A DNA stretch of 64,000 nucleotides from NCBI RefSeq assembly GCF_900465345.1, contig NZ_UEGO01000033.1:62001-126000 (forward strand). Reading direction: 5' to 3'. The notes below the pieces were generated by a model that worked only from the letters and a program-made list of their open reading frames with translations, was not told the origin of the DNA and ran no database searches. The DNA is from Asaia bogorensis. Its GTDB lineage: Bacteria > Pseudomonadota > Alphaproteobacteria > Acetobacterales > Acetobacteraceae. Of this stretch, positions 55,127-64,000 are shown piece after piece. The position numbers and the translations under genes were made by a program. Numbering within the stretch: the first letter of the stretch is position 1; every line of letters begins with the position of its first letter.

Positions 55127-58100
55127 TCAGGCAGATGCCATGTTAAGACTGATCTGGCGCAGCACGTTACGCGCAATTTCGCGTATCGGCTCGTTTCGCG
55201 ACAGGACAAGCAGGGAGATCTCGACATTGAATTCTGTCTTGATCGCCGTCTGGATTTCCACACCCGCCAGTGAATCGACACCCAGCTCGTTTGGCCGTGC
55301 ACCCGGATCAATGCTGTCGGGCTCGAGCTTGAGCACGTTGCCCAGGATCGACTTCACGTTATCCAGCACGAACTCGTAACGCTCCTCGGGTGACAGAGCC
55401 TGGAGATGCGCCAGCTTCTGCGCCGAGGTATTCTTGATGCTCTTCTCGCGCCTGATAAGCGCGAATTTGGGATTGCGCTCGATTGCCCCGTGCTGAGTGA
55501 AGCAGGTCTCCCAGTCGATCGCCATAGCTGCCACCGTATCGCGGTCCCGGTTGATCAGACCAGGCAGGAGGGAAACTGCTTCATCGCCTTCAAGCAGCCG
55601 GAATCCGGCATTCTCGAAGAACTGTACGACGCTACCTTCCTGAGCCAGCATACCCACCTCGGCGATCGGACCCCATTGCACGGAAACCGCCGGGAAGCCT
55701 GCCTTGCGGCGGGCGCTGGCGAGCGCGTCGAGATAGGCGTTGGCCGCCAGATAGCTGCTTTGCCCGATATTGCCTGTAACGGTCACGATCGAGGAGTAGA
55801 GCACGAAATAATCCAGCGGACAGTCGCGTGTCAGCATATCCAGATGATGCCCGCCCAGGACCTTTGGCTTGAGCACATTGCGCAGGCTTTCTTCAGAGTA
55901 TTTCGAAATCAGGCGGTCATCGAGGATGCCCGCTGCATGGAACACACCTTTGAGCGGAATATTCGTCTCCAGAATGGCCGATTTGATACGGGCTACATCC
56001 TCGAAGACGCTGACATCGCCATAATGCAACGTGACCCGGGCACCCGCCTTTTTCAGGGCCTTGATCTTGGCAAGCGTCTCCTTGTCACGGCGTATGCTGC
56101 GTCCCATGAGATGCAGATGACGTGCGCCACTGGCTGCCAGCCACGTCGCCGTGGCCAAGCCAAGGCCGCCCTGACCACCTGTCACCAGATAGGCTGCCGC
56201 TGGGTCGATCGGTCTTACAGGCTGACGCTGGGCGCGCACATTTGCCAGATCTTCATAGGATACGAGAATCTTGCCGATATGCTTGGCAGACGACATGAAT
56301 TTGAAGGCGTCGCGTACTTCACAGGCGGGATAGACCTTGTGCGGCAGAACCACCGTATCAAACTTGCGGGAAAGATAGGGAATACGGTCGAAAATCGAGA
56401 CAGCCTTGCGATGATCACGCGCCATCATCAGATCGAGATCGAAGGCGTGGAAGGACACGTTGCCATTGAAGCTGAACTGCGACAGATCGCGCTTTTCCCA
56501 GATGTCCTTCTTGCCGATTTCGACAAAGCGACCGGTATTGCACAGCAGCGCAAGACTGTGCGCCTGGATCTCTCCGGGTGAGCTGTTCAGGACAACATCA
56601 ACACCCTTCCCCCCGGTTGCCGCAAGAATACCATCATAAAACGCCAGGCTGCGTGAATCCCAGACGGCCTCACAGCCACGATCAAGGAGGATCTGGCGTT
56701 TTTCGTCATTACTGGCTGTTGCGAAAATACGCGCGCCGATGATCTTGGCAATTTCGATGGCAGCCAGTCCGACACCCCCTGCGGCGGAGTGCACGAGAAG
56801 GATCTCCCCCTTCTTCAGACGCGCCAGGTCGTACAGGCTGTAAAGTGCTGTTGCGATGGCAATTGGCAGTCCGGTCGCTTCATGGACCGTGACAGGCCGC
56901 CCCTGTGTCTCGAAGAGTTCGAGTGGCGTCGCGCGAAAGCCTTTGACCGGTATTGTCATATGGGAGGCAAAGCATCCGGGATGACATGTCAGGTATCTCT
57001 TCCCGACCTGGAAATTCTTGACCCCCTTGCCTACAGCCTCCACCTCGAAACAGCATTCCATACCCATCTCAGTGGTATGGTAGGTATCAAGCAGGAACTT
57101 GTCAGGCAGGACGGAAATGCCCTTGAGCATGTCCTTGAAGTTCAGCGATGTGGCCAGCACACGAACAGTGATCTCACCCCGCCCCGGTGGACGCACATCG
57201 AAAGCCTGATAGTACAGACCGTCAAGCGTACCGGAGCGGCTTTTCTGCAGTTTGATACCCGGCGAGCCAGGAAGCTGCGACAGGGGACGGTCCGGTTGCC
57301 CCTCGACCGGCATGAAACGCGGGGTGAAACGACGCCCCTCACGAAGGGCAATCTCGACTTCGTTATCTTCATGCAGAATCTCGGCCGCGAGTGCCGTGAG
57401 CGCATCCTGCCCATTCAGGGTATCAACGTCGACAATCTTTCCCTGGAAATCAGGACGCTCATCAATCAGCCCCTTGAAGAACCCGACCAGGGCAGCCCCT
57501 TCAGGATGTACCTTTGCCTGATTGGCAAGAATATCCTCGGGATCAAAGAAAGTCGCGTTTTCTGAGACATAGATCAGCCTGGATCTCTTCTCCTGTCCCT
57601 CGATGAGAACGCGGGAGCCAAACTTCACCAGGTCGTTGATCTGCCCGACCAGCTTTTCAAAATCCACCTCTGGTGTCGGGCCCGCCATATAGATGATCGC
57701 ATCCAGCGCAAGCCCAGGCTCCAGCCCGATTGTCTCAGCGGTGATCTCCCCGCTACGCGGTGTGGTAAGGACCGTAACGCCGTTTTCCTCGAACAGGGCG
57801 CAAAGTTTTTTCTGCGTGGCGCTTCTGTGTCCGGCAACAAGCACGGTCTTGGGTTCGGCGAAAAGGATCGAGGCTTCTGACTCTATCCATCTTGTATAGT
57901 ATTCCTGCGTCTCGACGCGGGTAGTGACCTCCTTGTGGATGCGTGGCACTTCCGCAAGGCGCATGCCCTTTACCTCTGCCACCGGAATGCCCGTCATGGA
58001 ATAGAGACGTAGGGAAGCCTCGATCTGACTCTGGCTGATCGCCGTGATCTCGACCCGCGCCAGAACCTCGGTGCTGCCCATGCCAAAGCAGCTCAGCCGC

Positions 58101-61100
58101 TCAAAGCCGACGGGTACGTACATATGATCCGAGAAGCTCTCAGGCACGAGACCGATCAATGCGTGCATCGCACCATCGAGTAGGGCCGGATGCAGATAAT
58201 AGGCCTCGGCCGAACCCAGCTCTGCCTCGGTCAGTCCGATACGAGCATACGCCACATGATCCTGCACAGCGAGGCGCTGCAGGGTCTGGAAACGCGGGCC
58301 GTAATGGAAGCCATGGCCGCGGATCTTCTCGTATAGTCCTGCTCCGTCCACACCCTGTTCAAGCGCCTGCTCGACCATCGCACGATCGATCACCGGCATA
58401 GGCCATGGCGCAGCGGAGAGAATATCGACCTTGCCATGGTCGATCCACATTTCCGAATATTCTTCCTTGGCGCTGTGGAAATGAAGCGCACGCCGACTTT
58501 CGTCATAATCGAGATAGAGGATTGGATTATCGCCGGGCTGCACGACCAGCGGCGAGTGAACCTCGAAATTTTCGAGCACGACGCCCGTCTGACCCTCGAC
58601 ATCATGTCCTACCGCCAAAGCCGCCTCGATAAAGCCAGCCGCAGGTAGGAGCACGACGTTGTCGATGCAGTGATCCTTGAGCCAGGGCACGCCCATCTCA
58701 GTGAGATCCACCACCCAGGATTTCCCGGGGGACATGGCGCCGAAGCCGATCAGCGGATGACCTGTCCCGCCATGGCGGAAGCGCCTTTCGCGTTCATTCT
58801 CAATGCGGAATATTTCACGCGACCAGCGATAGGTCGGGAGATCGATCAGAGTACCACCTGTGATGGCCTCCCAGTCGAGCCGTGCTGTATGCAGGATGAT
58901 GTTGGCAACCGCATTTTCGAGACATTTTGCCTCGCTTTCCTGACGGTTGAGAGTGCTGATGACGCTCAGCTTGGCCTGCTGCTTGTCCGCTACCGATTTC
59001 AGTGCGCGTCCGATCACCGGATGCGGTCCGATCTCCACAAACTGCGTAAAGCCATCCTCCAGACAGGCTTCGATAGCGGCAGCAAAAAGTACTGGCTGTC
59101 GGGCATTGCTGAACCAGTAACCGCAATCTGCCCGATGGTCCTCCTCGGCACGTTTGCCATAGACCGTGGAATAAAAAGGCGTGGTGGCGGCATTGGGTGT
59201 GAGGGATGCAAGAGCCTTCTTAAGATCACCTTCAATGCGATCCATCACCTCACTATGGAACGGAACCTCGACATTCAGGATACGGTTGAACAGGCCTTTC
59301 TGTGTCAGATGCGCAGCCAGATGACGTATCGCCTCTTCCGGCCCTGCCAGGGTGCAGGTAGTCGGCGCGTTCACGGCGGCCACGCAGAGTTCCGGTGCCT
59401 CAGCTGCAATCAGTTCGTTTGCGGCTTCTGCCGACAGACCCACAGCAAGCATACGGCCAGTACCGTCGAGTGTGCCCTGAAGATGGCTGCGATGATAGAT
59501 GACCGTGACAGCGTCTTCGAGGCTCAGACCGCCTGAAACGTAAGCAGCTGCAACTTCACCCATGCTGTGACCGACCACAGCTTCAGGCAGGATCCCCTGC
59601 AGGGCGAGATATTCGGTGACAAGCACCTGTATCAGGAAAATGGCAGGCTGGAGAATGGCCGTGCTGTCAATGCGGCTATCGGCCTCTTCTCGCAATATCT
59701 CTTCGCAGATCGAATAGCCCGACAAGGTCTTGAACAGCGCGTCGCATTCATTCGCCTTGTCCAGCACGGCCTGCGGTGCCTCGCGCAGCAGATAGCGACC
59801 CATTCCCCACCATTGCGGGCCTACACCGGAATAGACAAACACCATGCCACGGCCGGACTCTGCCTCGACCGTTGCCTGGAACATACCTTCCTCGCGCTGG
59901 TCCCTCAGATAGGCATCAAGCCTGTCTGCCAGTTCCTGCTCGTCATGCGCCATGACAAGCAGGCGATGGCGGAACAATGTGCGTGATGTGGCAAGGCTAT
60001 AGGCGAGATCGGCAAGCGCAGGCCGTGCCCCTCCTTCGAGACGCTCGCGATAGGCAGCCGCCATGAGCGGCAGCGATGTCTTGGAAAATGCGGTGAGCAG
60101 GAACGGAATCTTGCCGTTGATGCGTCGCCCCATTTTGTACCTGCTGCTTACAGGCGCTCTGTCATCAGGGCGACGCAGGACAGCGATAGCGTTCGTGCCA
60201 CCATATCCGAAAGAGTTGACGCCAGCAAAACGAGCGACTTTTTCACCCCCAAGCGAACGGGGTGCGCCTCGCGGAATATCGAGATTCCATTCATCCAGAT
60301 GGATCGAGGGATTGATCGTCTGCAGACTGGGCTGAGGCGGCACCTCTTGGTGACGGAGGCAGAGCGCCGCCTTGAGTGTGCCAAGCGCACCGGCGGCAGC
60401 CTCGGTATGGCCGAGATTGGCCTTGATCGCCCCTATGACAAGTTTCTCGTCCTTGAAGCGTGCAATGGATTGCGACAGTGCGTAGGTCTCGATCGGATCA
60501 CCCGCAGGTGTGCCGGTACCATGCGTCTCGACATAAGCCACATCGCGCGGGTCGACATCGGCGCGCTCAAGAACCTCGGTCATGAGGCGCGACTGTGCGC
60601 CAGCATCAGGGGATGTGAGAAATTGCGTACGCCCGTCCGAATTGACGCCGGTTGCGCTTACAATGGCATGGATCGTATCACCGTCCCGCTCTGCGTCTTC
60701 CAGACGCTTGAGCACGAACACCACGCTGCCTTCACCGCGACCGTAGCCATCTGCAGCCGCATCAAAGCTCTTGGAACGTCCATCACGCGCGATGAAATGC
60801 CCTTTGGACATGAAGATCGAGGTTTGCGGGCAATCCATAAGGCTGACACCGCCGGTGACCGCCACATCAATATCACCCTCATTCAGGCTACGGCAGGCCT
60901 GATGGAGAGCCACGAGCGATGATGAGCATGCGGTGTCAATCGACATGCATGGTCCCTGGAAATCGAACACATGCGCCAAACGGGCGGAAAGCATGGTGGA
61001 AGGCGTTGCCGTCGCCGCAAAATGGTCACGCACTGTCGGCAAATTATAGGGGCTGGACGTATGGGCATGAGCATCAATGGCGAAAATGCCGATGAACACG

Positions 61101-61471
61101 CCCGTCTTGTGACCTGACAATTGCGAGGGGAGGACACGCGCAGCCTCCATTGCTTCCCATGTTACTTCGAGGAGCAGTTTTTGCTGCGGATCGAGAATCT
61201 GCGCCTCTCGCGGTGAAATACCAAAAAACAGCGGCTCGAATTCGTGTATGTTACGCTTAAGAAAACTACCCCGCCGCATATAGGTTTTCGACGGGGACTC
61301 GATTTCCTCCGCGTAGAAACGTTTTACGCTCCAACGCTCTTCCGGAATATCGGTAACTGCCTCTCCTTGAGCGCAAAGAAATGACCAGAGCTCGTCAACA
61401 TTGGTTATATTAGGCGCCAACCGGCATCCAATTCCTATGATGGCGATATCAGATTTTTTATTGCGCGACAT
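55127..61471 (-). CDS. Monomodular fully reducing type I polyketide synthase (KS-AT-DH-ER-KR-ACP)
   Basis: 2114 residues. KS (about 5-435): DTACSSS with Cys182, HGTGT (His317) and NLGHTEAA (His355). AT (about 540-850): GHSMGE with Ser636 and a PFHSEVMD loop. DH (about 904-1175): His934 and Asp1099, with HCIDNVVLLP having Asn where Gly is usual. A cofactor-less structural KR-like segment spans about 1200-1390. ER (about 1415-1750): LVHSAAGGVGLAA. KR (about 1775-1975): TGGQGGLGLA and YSSIVTVTGNIGQSSYLAAN. ACP: LGVDSLAGVE, phosphopantetheine Ser about 2067. The order matches iterative highly reducing PKS such as mycobacterial Mas or fungal HR-PKS without a methyltransferase. There is no thioesterase or reductase release domain. 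An adenylation-like gene lies 101 bases upstream. Confidence 0.93.
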   Translation of the reverse strand: MSRNKKSDIAIIGIGCRLAPNITNVDELWSFLCAQGEAVTDIPEERWSVKRFYAEEIESPSKTYMRRGSFLKRNIHEFEPLFFGISPREAQILDPQQKLLLEVTWEAMEAARVLPSQLSGHKTGVFIGIFAIDAHAHTSSPYNLPTVRDHFAATATPSTMLSARLAHVFDFQGPCMSIDTACSSSLVALHQACRSLNEGDIDVAVTGGVSLMDCPQTSIFMSKGHFIARDGRSKSFDAAADGYGRGEGSVVFVLKRLEDAERDGDTIHAIVSATGVNSDGRTQFLTSPDAGAQSRLMTEVLERADVDPRDVAYVETHGTGTPAGDPIETYALSQSIARFKDEKLVIGAIKANLGHTEAAAGALGTLKAALCLRHQEVPPQPSLQTINPSIHLDEWNLDIPRGAPRSLGGEKVARFAGVNSFGYGGTNAIAVLRRPDDRAPVSSRYKMGRRINGKIPFLLTAFSKTSLPLMAAAYRERLEGGARPALADLAYSLATSRTLFRHRLLVMAHDEQELADRLDAYLRDQREEGMFQATVEAESGRGMVFVYSGVGPQWWGMGRYLLREAPQAVLDKANECDALFKTLSGYSICEEILREEADSRIDSTAILQPAIFLIQVLVTEYLALQGILPEAVVGHSMGEVAAAYVSGGLSLEDAVTVIYHRSHLQGTLDGTGRMLAVGLSAEAANELIAAEAPELCVAAVNAPTTCTLAGPEEAIRHLAAHLTQKGLFNRILNVEVPFHSEVMDRIEGDLKKALASLTPNAATTPFYSTVYGKRAEEDHRADCGYWFSNARQPVLFAAAIEACLEDGFTQFVEIGPHPVIGRALKSVADKQQAKLSVISTLNRQESEAKCLENAVANIILHTARLDWEAITGGTLIDLPTYRWSREIFRIENERERRFRHGGTGHPLIGFGAMSPGKSWVVDLTEMGVPWLKDHCIDNVVLLPAAGFIEAALAVGHDVEGQTGVVLENFEVHSPLVVQPGDNPILYLDYDESRRALHFHSAKEEYSEMWIDHGKVDILSAAPWPMPVIDRAMVEQALEQGVDGAGLYEKIRGHGFHYGPRFQTLQRLAVQDHVAYARIGLTEAELGSAEAYYLHPALLDGAMHALIGLVPESFSDHMYVPVGFERLSCFGMGSTEVLARVEITAISQSQIEASLRLYSMTGIPVAEVKGMRLAEVPRIHKEVTTRVETQEYYTRWIESEASILFAEPKTVLVAGHRSATQKKLCALFEENGVTVLTTPRSGEITAETIGLEPGLALDAIIYMAGPTPEVDFEKLVGQINDLVKFGSRVLIEGQEKRSRLIYVSENATFFDPEDILANQAKVHPEGAALVGFFKGLIDERPDFQGKIVDVDTLNGQDALTALAAEILHEDNEVEIALREGRRFTPRFMPVEGQPDRPLSQLPGSPGIKLQKSRSGTLDGLYYQAFDVRPPGRGEITVRVLATSLNFKDMLKGISVLPDKFLLDTYHTTEMGMECCFEVEAVGKGVKNFQVGKRYLTCHPGCFASHMTIPVKGFRATPLELFETQGRPVTVHEATGLPIAIATALYSLYDLARLKKGEILLVHSAAGGVGLAAIEIAKIIGARIFATASNDEKRQILLDRGCEAVWDSRSLAFYDGILAATGGKGVDVVLNSSPGEIQAHSLALLCNTGRFVEIGKKDIWEKRDLSQFSFNGNVSFHAFDLDLMMARDHRKAVSIFDRIPYLSRKFDTVVLPHKVYPACEVRDAFKFMSSAKHIGKILVSYEDLANVRAQRQPVRPIDPAAAYLVTGGQGGLGLATATWLAASGARHLHLMGRSIRRDKETLAKIKALKKAGARVTLHYGDVSVFEDVARIKSAILETNIPLKGVFHAAGILDDRLISKYSEESLRNVLKPKVLGGHHLDMLTRDCPLDYFVLYSSIVTVTGNIGQSSYLAANAYLDALASARRKAGFPAVSVQWGPIAEVGMLAQEGSVVQFFENAGFRLLEGDEAVSLLPGLINRDRDTVAAMAIDWETCFTQHGAIERNPKFALIRREKSIKNTSAQKLAHLQALSPEERYEFVLDNVKSILGNVLKLEPDSIDPGARPNELGVDSLAGVEIQTAIKTEFNVEISLLVLSRNEPIREIARNVLRQISLNMASA

Positions 61472-61572
61472 ATCGTAACTCGAACCTTACTTGTTTTTTT
61501 TCGCCGACAGGATTTTGCATCCTGTTCTTCCTGTTAAGAGCCGACCTGCATTAACGACGTCTTTTTATGCCC

Positions 61573-63030
61573 TCAGACACCTTCGGAACGATGAAAGGCA
61601 TCCGAGAGCCGCTCGCGATCAACGCGCCCATCGAGCGACCATGGAATATGATCGACAGACATGACACGAACAGGCGGCAAGGTGGGATAAAAAGCCCTGA
61701 GCGCCTGTGCGAGACGCTCGGCATCGAATTCTGATGACGAGGCAATCGCAAGATTGATCCTCGTGCGTCCTGCCTCGTCAAGAGAGAGAAAGCTGCCCAG
61801 CGCCCGTATATCGAGAATGTTCCGTGAAATGTCATCGACCACCCCAAGGTCAAATTTTTCACCACCGATTGATACCAGATCATCTACGCGTCCGGTGATA
61901 CAAACCATGCCATCTTCACCGACACGCCCACGATCTCCCGGATAAAACCATCCGGCAAAAAACCGGCGTGACTGACCTGCATTCTCGCTTACATACGCAT
62001 CCAGAAGTCCTGAGCTTCTGATGCGAACAATACCCTCCTCACCCGGCGGAACAGGCGCATTATCAGCATCGACAATCTGGAGTGTGACCCATGGCAGCAC
62101 CGCCCCGACCATATCCTCACTGGTCAGATCCTGCGCATGGCCGATGGCGAGCGCACCGCACTCGTCAGTACCATAAGCACTGATGACATGAGGTGTGAGC
62201 TGCTCAAGCGCCCTGTCACGCAGCACACGATTGAGGCGCCCTCCCGTTACGATAAGTCTGAGTGTGTCGAGCGCCTTCATTCCCGGGGGGAGTACTTCGA
62301 GGATATGAGCCAGATGACTGGGCGTCACAACAGCAACGGTGGGAATTTTGCGGGCAATGAGTATGCCAATATCAGTGTGGCTTACAAAATTGAGCGGCGC
62401 CCCGCTGCATAACCCGCTACACCCGACAATGAACCCGGTCAGGGAGATGACACCGATTGTGGAGAGGATGTGCGGCTGCATGGACGCCACAGCGCTCAGC
62501 GTCTGATCCTGCATGACCATATGCATGATCGCCATTTCTGCCTGACGGAAAGACATGGAGAGTACCTGTCTCTCTGCATCGGTTCCTGCGGCAATGGCAT
62601 AACGGCAGATGGCGTCATAGTTGATAGCATGATTGCACGGCTCTGCTTCAGTCTGACGGACACGACTGAGCCAAGACTCGTTGATTTCGAGGACCTGGAC
62701 GTCCTGAAGAGACAATCCTCCCATCGAGATCATGATGTCCGGTTCGAGTAGCTGTACATCGCGCAGAAACGAAGGATCCGAACTTTCAGGAAAAGACGCG
62801 CTGGCAAGACCGAGTGATGCAAGTGCGAGAATGAAAACCCAATGCCAGTAGAGATTCCCGCAATGGATACCGACAAGCCTTGGATCAGCGTCTCTCAACT
62901 TGTCGAGCGCCCGGGTAACGGAACGCACATCCCGCTCCAGCTGACCAAAGGTCCAGTCTTGCGCAAGGCTGTCGAAGGCCAGGGATTGCGGGTTCTGCCG
63001 GGCATAACGCAGGGCCATAACGTGAAACAT
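61573..63030 (-). CDS. Degenerate AMP-binding (acyl-adenylate) protein
   Basis: 485 residues with the ANL fold: TFGQLERDVRSV near the start, ISAYGTDECGALAIGH (A5), GWFYPGDRGRVGEDG (A7) and ITGRVDDLVSIGGEKFDL (A8). The A3 P-loop region reads AIAAGTDAERQVLS instead of a Ser/Thr-Gly-Thr-Thr-Gly-x-Pro-Lys motif. The catalytic A10 lysine site reads DGRVDRERL, Arg for Lys. Both changes predict weak or no adenylation. ATG 63030 has AGGGA nine bases upstream; a TTG at 63039 abuts it. It probably forms an operon with the PKS. It may be a scaffold, or an enzyme using altered chemistry (inference). Confidence 0.8.
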   Translation of the reverse strand: MFHVMALRYARQNPQSLAFDSLAQDWTFGQLERDVRSVTRALDKLRDADPRLVGIHCGNLYWHWVFILALASLGLASASFPESSDPSFLRDVQLLEPDIMISMGGLSLQDVQVLEINESWLSRVRQTEAEPCNHAINYDAICRYAIAAGTDAERQVLSMSFRQAEMAIMHMVMQDQTLSAVASMQPHILSTIGVISLTGFIVGCSGLCSGAPLNFVSHTDIGILIARKIPTVAVVTPSHLAHILEVLPPGMKALDTLRLIVTGGRLNRVLRDRALEQLTPHVISAYGTDECGALAIGHAQDLTSEDMVGAVLPWVTLQIVDADNAPVPPGEEGIVRIRSSGLLDAYVSENAGQSRRFFAGWFYPGDRGRVGEDGMVCITGRVDDLVSIGGEKFDLGVVDDISRNILDIRALGSFLSLDEAGRTRINLAIASSSEFDAERLAQALRAFYPTLPPVRVMSVDHIPWSLDGRVDRERLSDAFHRSEGV

Positions 63031-63055
63031 GAACGACAATCCCTAAACGCAAACG

Positions 63056-63076
63056 GGGCGGCCATTATGGCCGCCC
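63056..63076 (-). terminator. Hairpin after the second Hint gene
   Basis: GGGCGGCCA (63056-63064) and TGGCCGCCC (63068-63076) form a perfect nine-base stem with a three-base loop. On the minus strand it is followed by CGTTTGCGTTTAGG, a broken T-run. It lies between the Hint stop and the AMP-binding start, so it may separate or attenuate the two. Confidence 0.6.
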
Positions 63077-63118
63077 TGGATCCCCCTCTGGAGAGGAGTT
63101 CCGATTAATGAGTGAAAC

Positions 63119-64000
63119 TCAGCCCACCTGAGCTTCGCGATGCCCGGCAGAGGCGTGAGCAAGATATGGCCCACCTGCCAAAACTTCAATTGCAACAATA
63201 CATACGGCGTCAGACTGACGGTCACTGAGATCGATCATCGCAGAACCCGTGGTCCAGCGTTGACGACCATCCTCGATATTTGCCCAGCCATCGAGATGTT
63301 CGTCAGTCAGGTGATCCGCAAGGTGACGGGTTCTGTCCGATTCCCAGATCTGGATATCCCCGACAAGGACGCCGAGAAGGCGACGATCATCATGGAATGC
63401 TCCGATGACATCCACAGGCCTGGAAACACGCGATACCAGCCGGACCCGCTTGGCATCCGGGGGCAACATGAAGACACTCGAACGGTTCACGACGCGCATT
63501 TTGCGCATGATCCGCCCTTTTTCATCAACAAGATGAAGATCGGGATCCTCCGTCACTTCAGGTTCCTGCGTGACGGAACCCAGATTCAACGACGCCGCAC
63601 GACGGACGAGAGACGCATGTAGCGGCTCGACAAAACCACGGTCCACACGAAGCGGTGCCGCACCATCACCTTCCCAGGTTGACTCCGGAGCATTCAGAAT
63701 ATGAACAACGGAACCAGGCTGCGCAAAGCGCTTGCGATCACCTGTATCCAGATAACTCTCGCTCAGCGCGTTATCAGCCCAGATGATGGAATGCGCATCC
63801 GTCTCGACATGATAATAGTCGAAATGCGTGATTGAATGATCATAGTAGATGCTCCGATCATTCACGAGCATACGCGCGGGAACGAAAGCACCGTCAAGAT
63901 ACATGGCGTGTTCGGGCGTGACCAGCAGGTCCTTGCTCGGCACGTTTTCTCCAAGCGCATTACGCAGGATACGTACCGGATACCCGGCTTCATCATCCTC
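63119..64000 (-). CDS. Hint-domain protein, C-terminal part (runs off the window)
   Basis: The reverse frame is open from the stop at 63119 to the window edge, about 293 residues. It begins inside the Hint domain ([20 protein letters not shown], block-[12 protein letters not shown]) and continues through [17 protein letters not shown]. The C-terminal module matches the protein at 35359-37551 in order and wording: [11 protein letters not shown] against RRVLGVLIGEI, and the pattern W-x-N-[IL]-E followed by RW-T in both. The N-terminal part is outside the window. It lies just upstream of the AMP-binding and PKS genes on the same strand. Confidence 0.85.
   Translation of the reverse strand, partial: EDDEAGYPVRILRNALGENVPSKDLLVTPEHAMYLDGAFVPARMLVNDRSIYYDHSITHFDYYHVETDAHSIIWADNALSESYLDTGDRKRFAQPGSVVHILNAPESTWEGDGAAPLRVDRGFVEPLHASLVRRAASLNLGSVTQEPEVTEDPDLHLVDEKGRIMRKMRVVNRSSVFMLPPDAKRVRLVSRVSRPVDVIGAFHDDRRLLGVLVGDIQIWESDRTRHLADHLTDEHLDGWANIEDGRQRWTTGSAMIDLSDRQSDAVCIVAIEVLAGGPYLAHASAGHREAQVG

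Noticed and set aside
1-64000. CRISPR arrays, transposases, prophage genes, tRNA or rRNA genes
   Set aside because: No regularly spaced repeats, transposase-like frames, integrase motifs, cloverleaf-like or rRNA-like sequences were recognised anywhere in the window.

Overview
The window looks like chromosomal DNA of an acetic acid bacterium (Acetobacteraceae, Alphaproteobacteria). The evidence is GC-rich coding sequence, a gluconate 5-dehydrogenase whose protein closely resembles the Gluconobacter enzyme, ALAS-type hemA, a fused CysN/CysC, OprB-type sugar porins, and two secreted-looking Hint-domain proteins of a kind common in this family. The genus cannot be fixed by reading. I saw no insertion sequence, prophage gene, CRISPR array, rRNA or tRNA.

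Region by region. (1) Positions 1-11.4 kb hold an N-acetylglucosamine/chitooligosaccharide locus: a TonB-dependent receptor (cut by the window edge), nagB, a secreted GH20 hexosaminidase, a CutC-like protein, a ROK repressor, a sugar MFS permease, nagA and an OprB porin. Outer-membrane entry, periplasmic trimming, inner-membrane uptake, deacetylation and deamination are all present, but no GlcNAc kinase is seen. (2) 11.5-15 kb: adenine deaminase and an orphan flavin-halogenase-like protein with a long AT-rich upstream region. (3) 15.5-17.9 kb: feoA-feoB plus a small Cys-rich membrane protein, behind a Fur-box-like palindrome. (4) 18-27 kb: HAD phosphatase, xdhABC, an HU gene with a hairpin in its leader, and an exported adenosine deaminase overlapping an exported NUP purine-nucleoside protein. 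With adenine deaminase this makes a purine salvage/oxidation neighbourhood. (5) 27-35.3 kb: AraC regulator, methyltransferase, free-methionine-sulfoxide reductase, then a sulfide/persulfide module (TSUP permease, DUF442-SQR fusion, MBL hydrolase) divergent from a peroxiredoxin-ArsR pair, and a lipoprotein class A acid phosphatase. (6) 35.4-37.6 kb: a large beta-repeat/Hint protein. (7) 38-43 kb: assimilatory sulfate reduction (cysG-cysH-cysD-cysNC) ending in a strong terminator. (8) 43-55 kb: gluconate 5-dehydrogenase, a soluble hybrid histidine kinase, a large MscS-type channel, hemA, a degenerate EAL-like protein and an MFS transporter. (9) 55-64 kb: a monomodular fully reducing type I PKS, an adenylation-like protein lacking both signature lysines, and a second Hint protein running off the right edge.

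The most unusual part is the right end, where an orphan reducing PKS with no thioesterase sits beside a probably disabled AMP-ligase and a Hint-domain protein. The orphan halogenase-like gene, the degenerate EAL protein next to hemA, the cysteine-free ArsR coupled to a peroxiredoxin, and the structured HU leader also deserve checking. Start codons were chosen from visible ribosome binding sites and family N-termini; alternatives are given where they compete.
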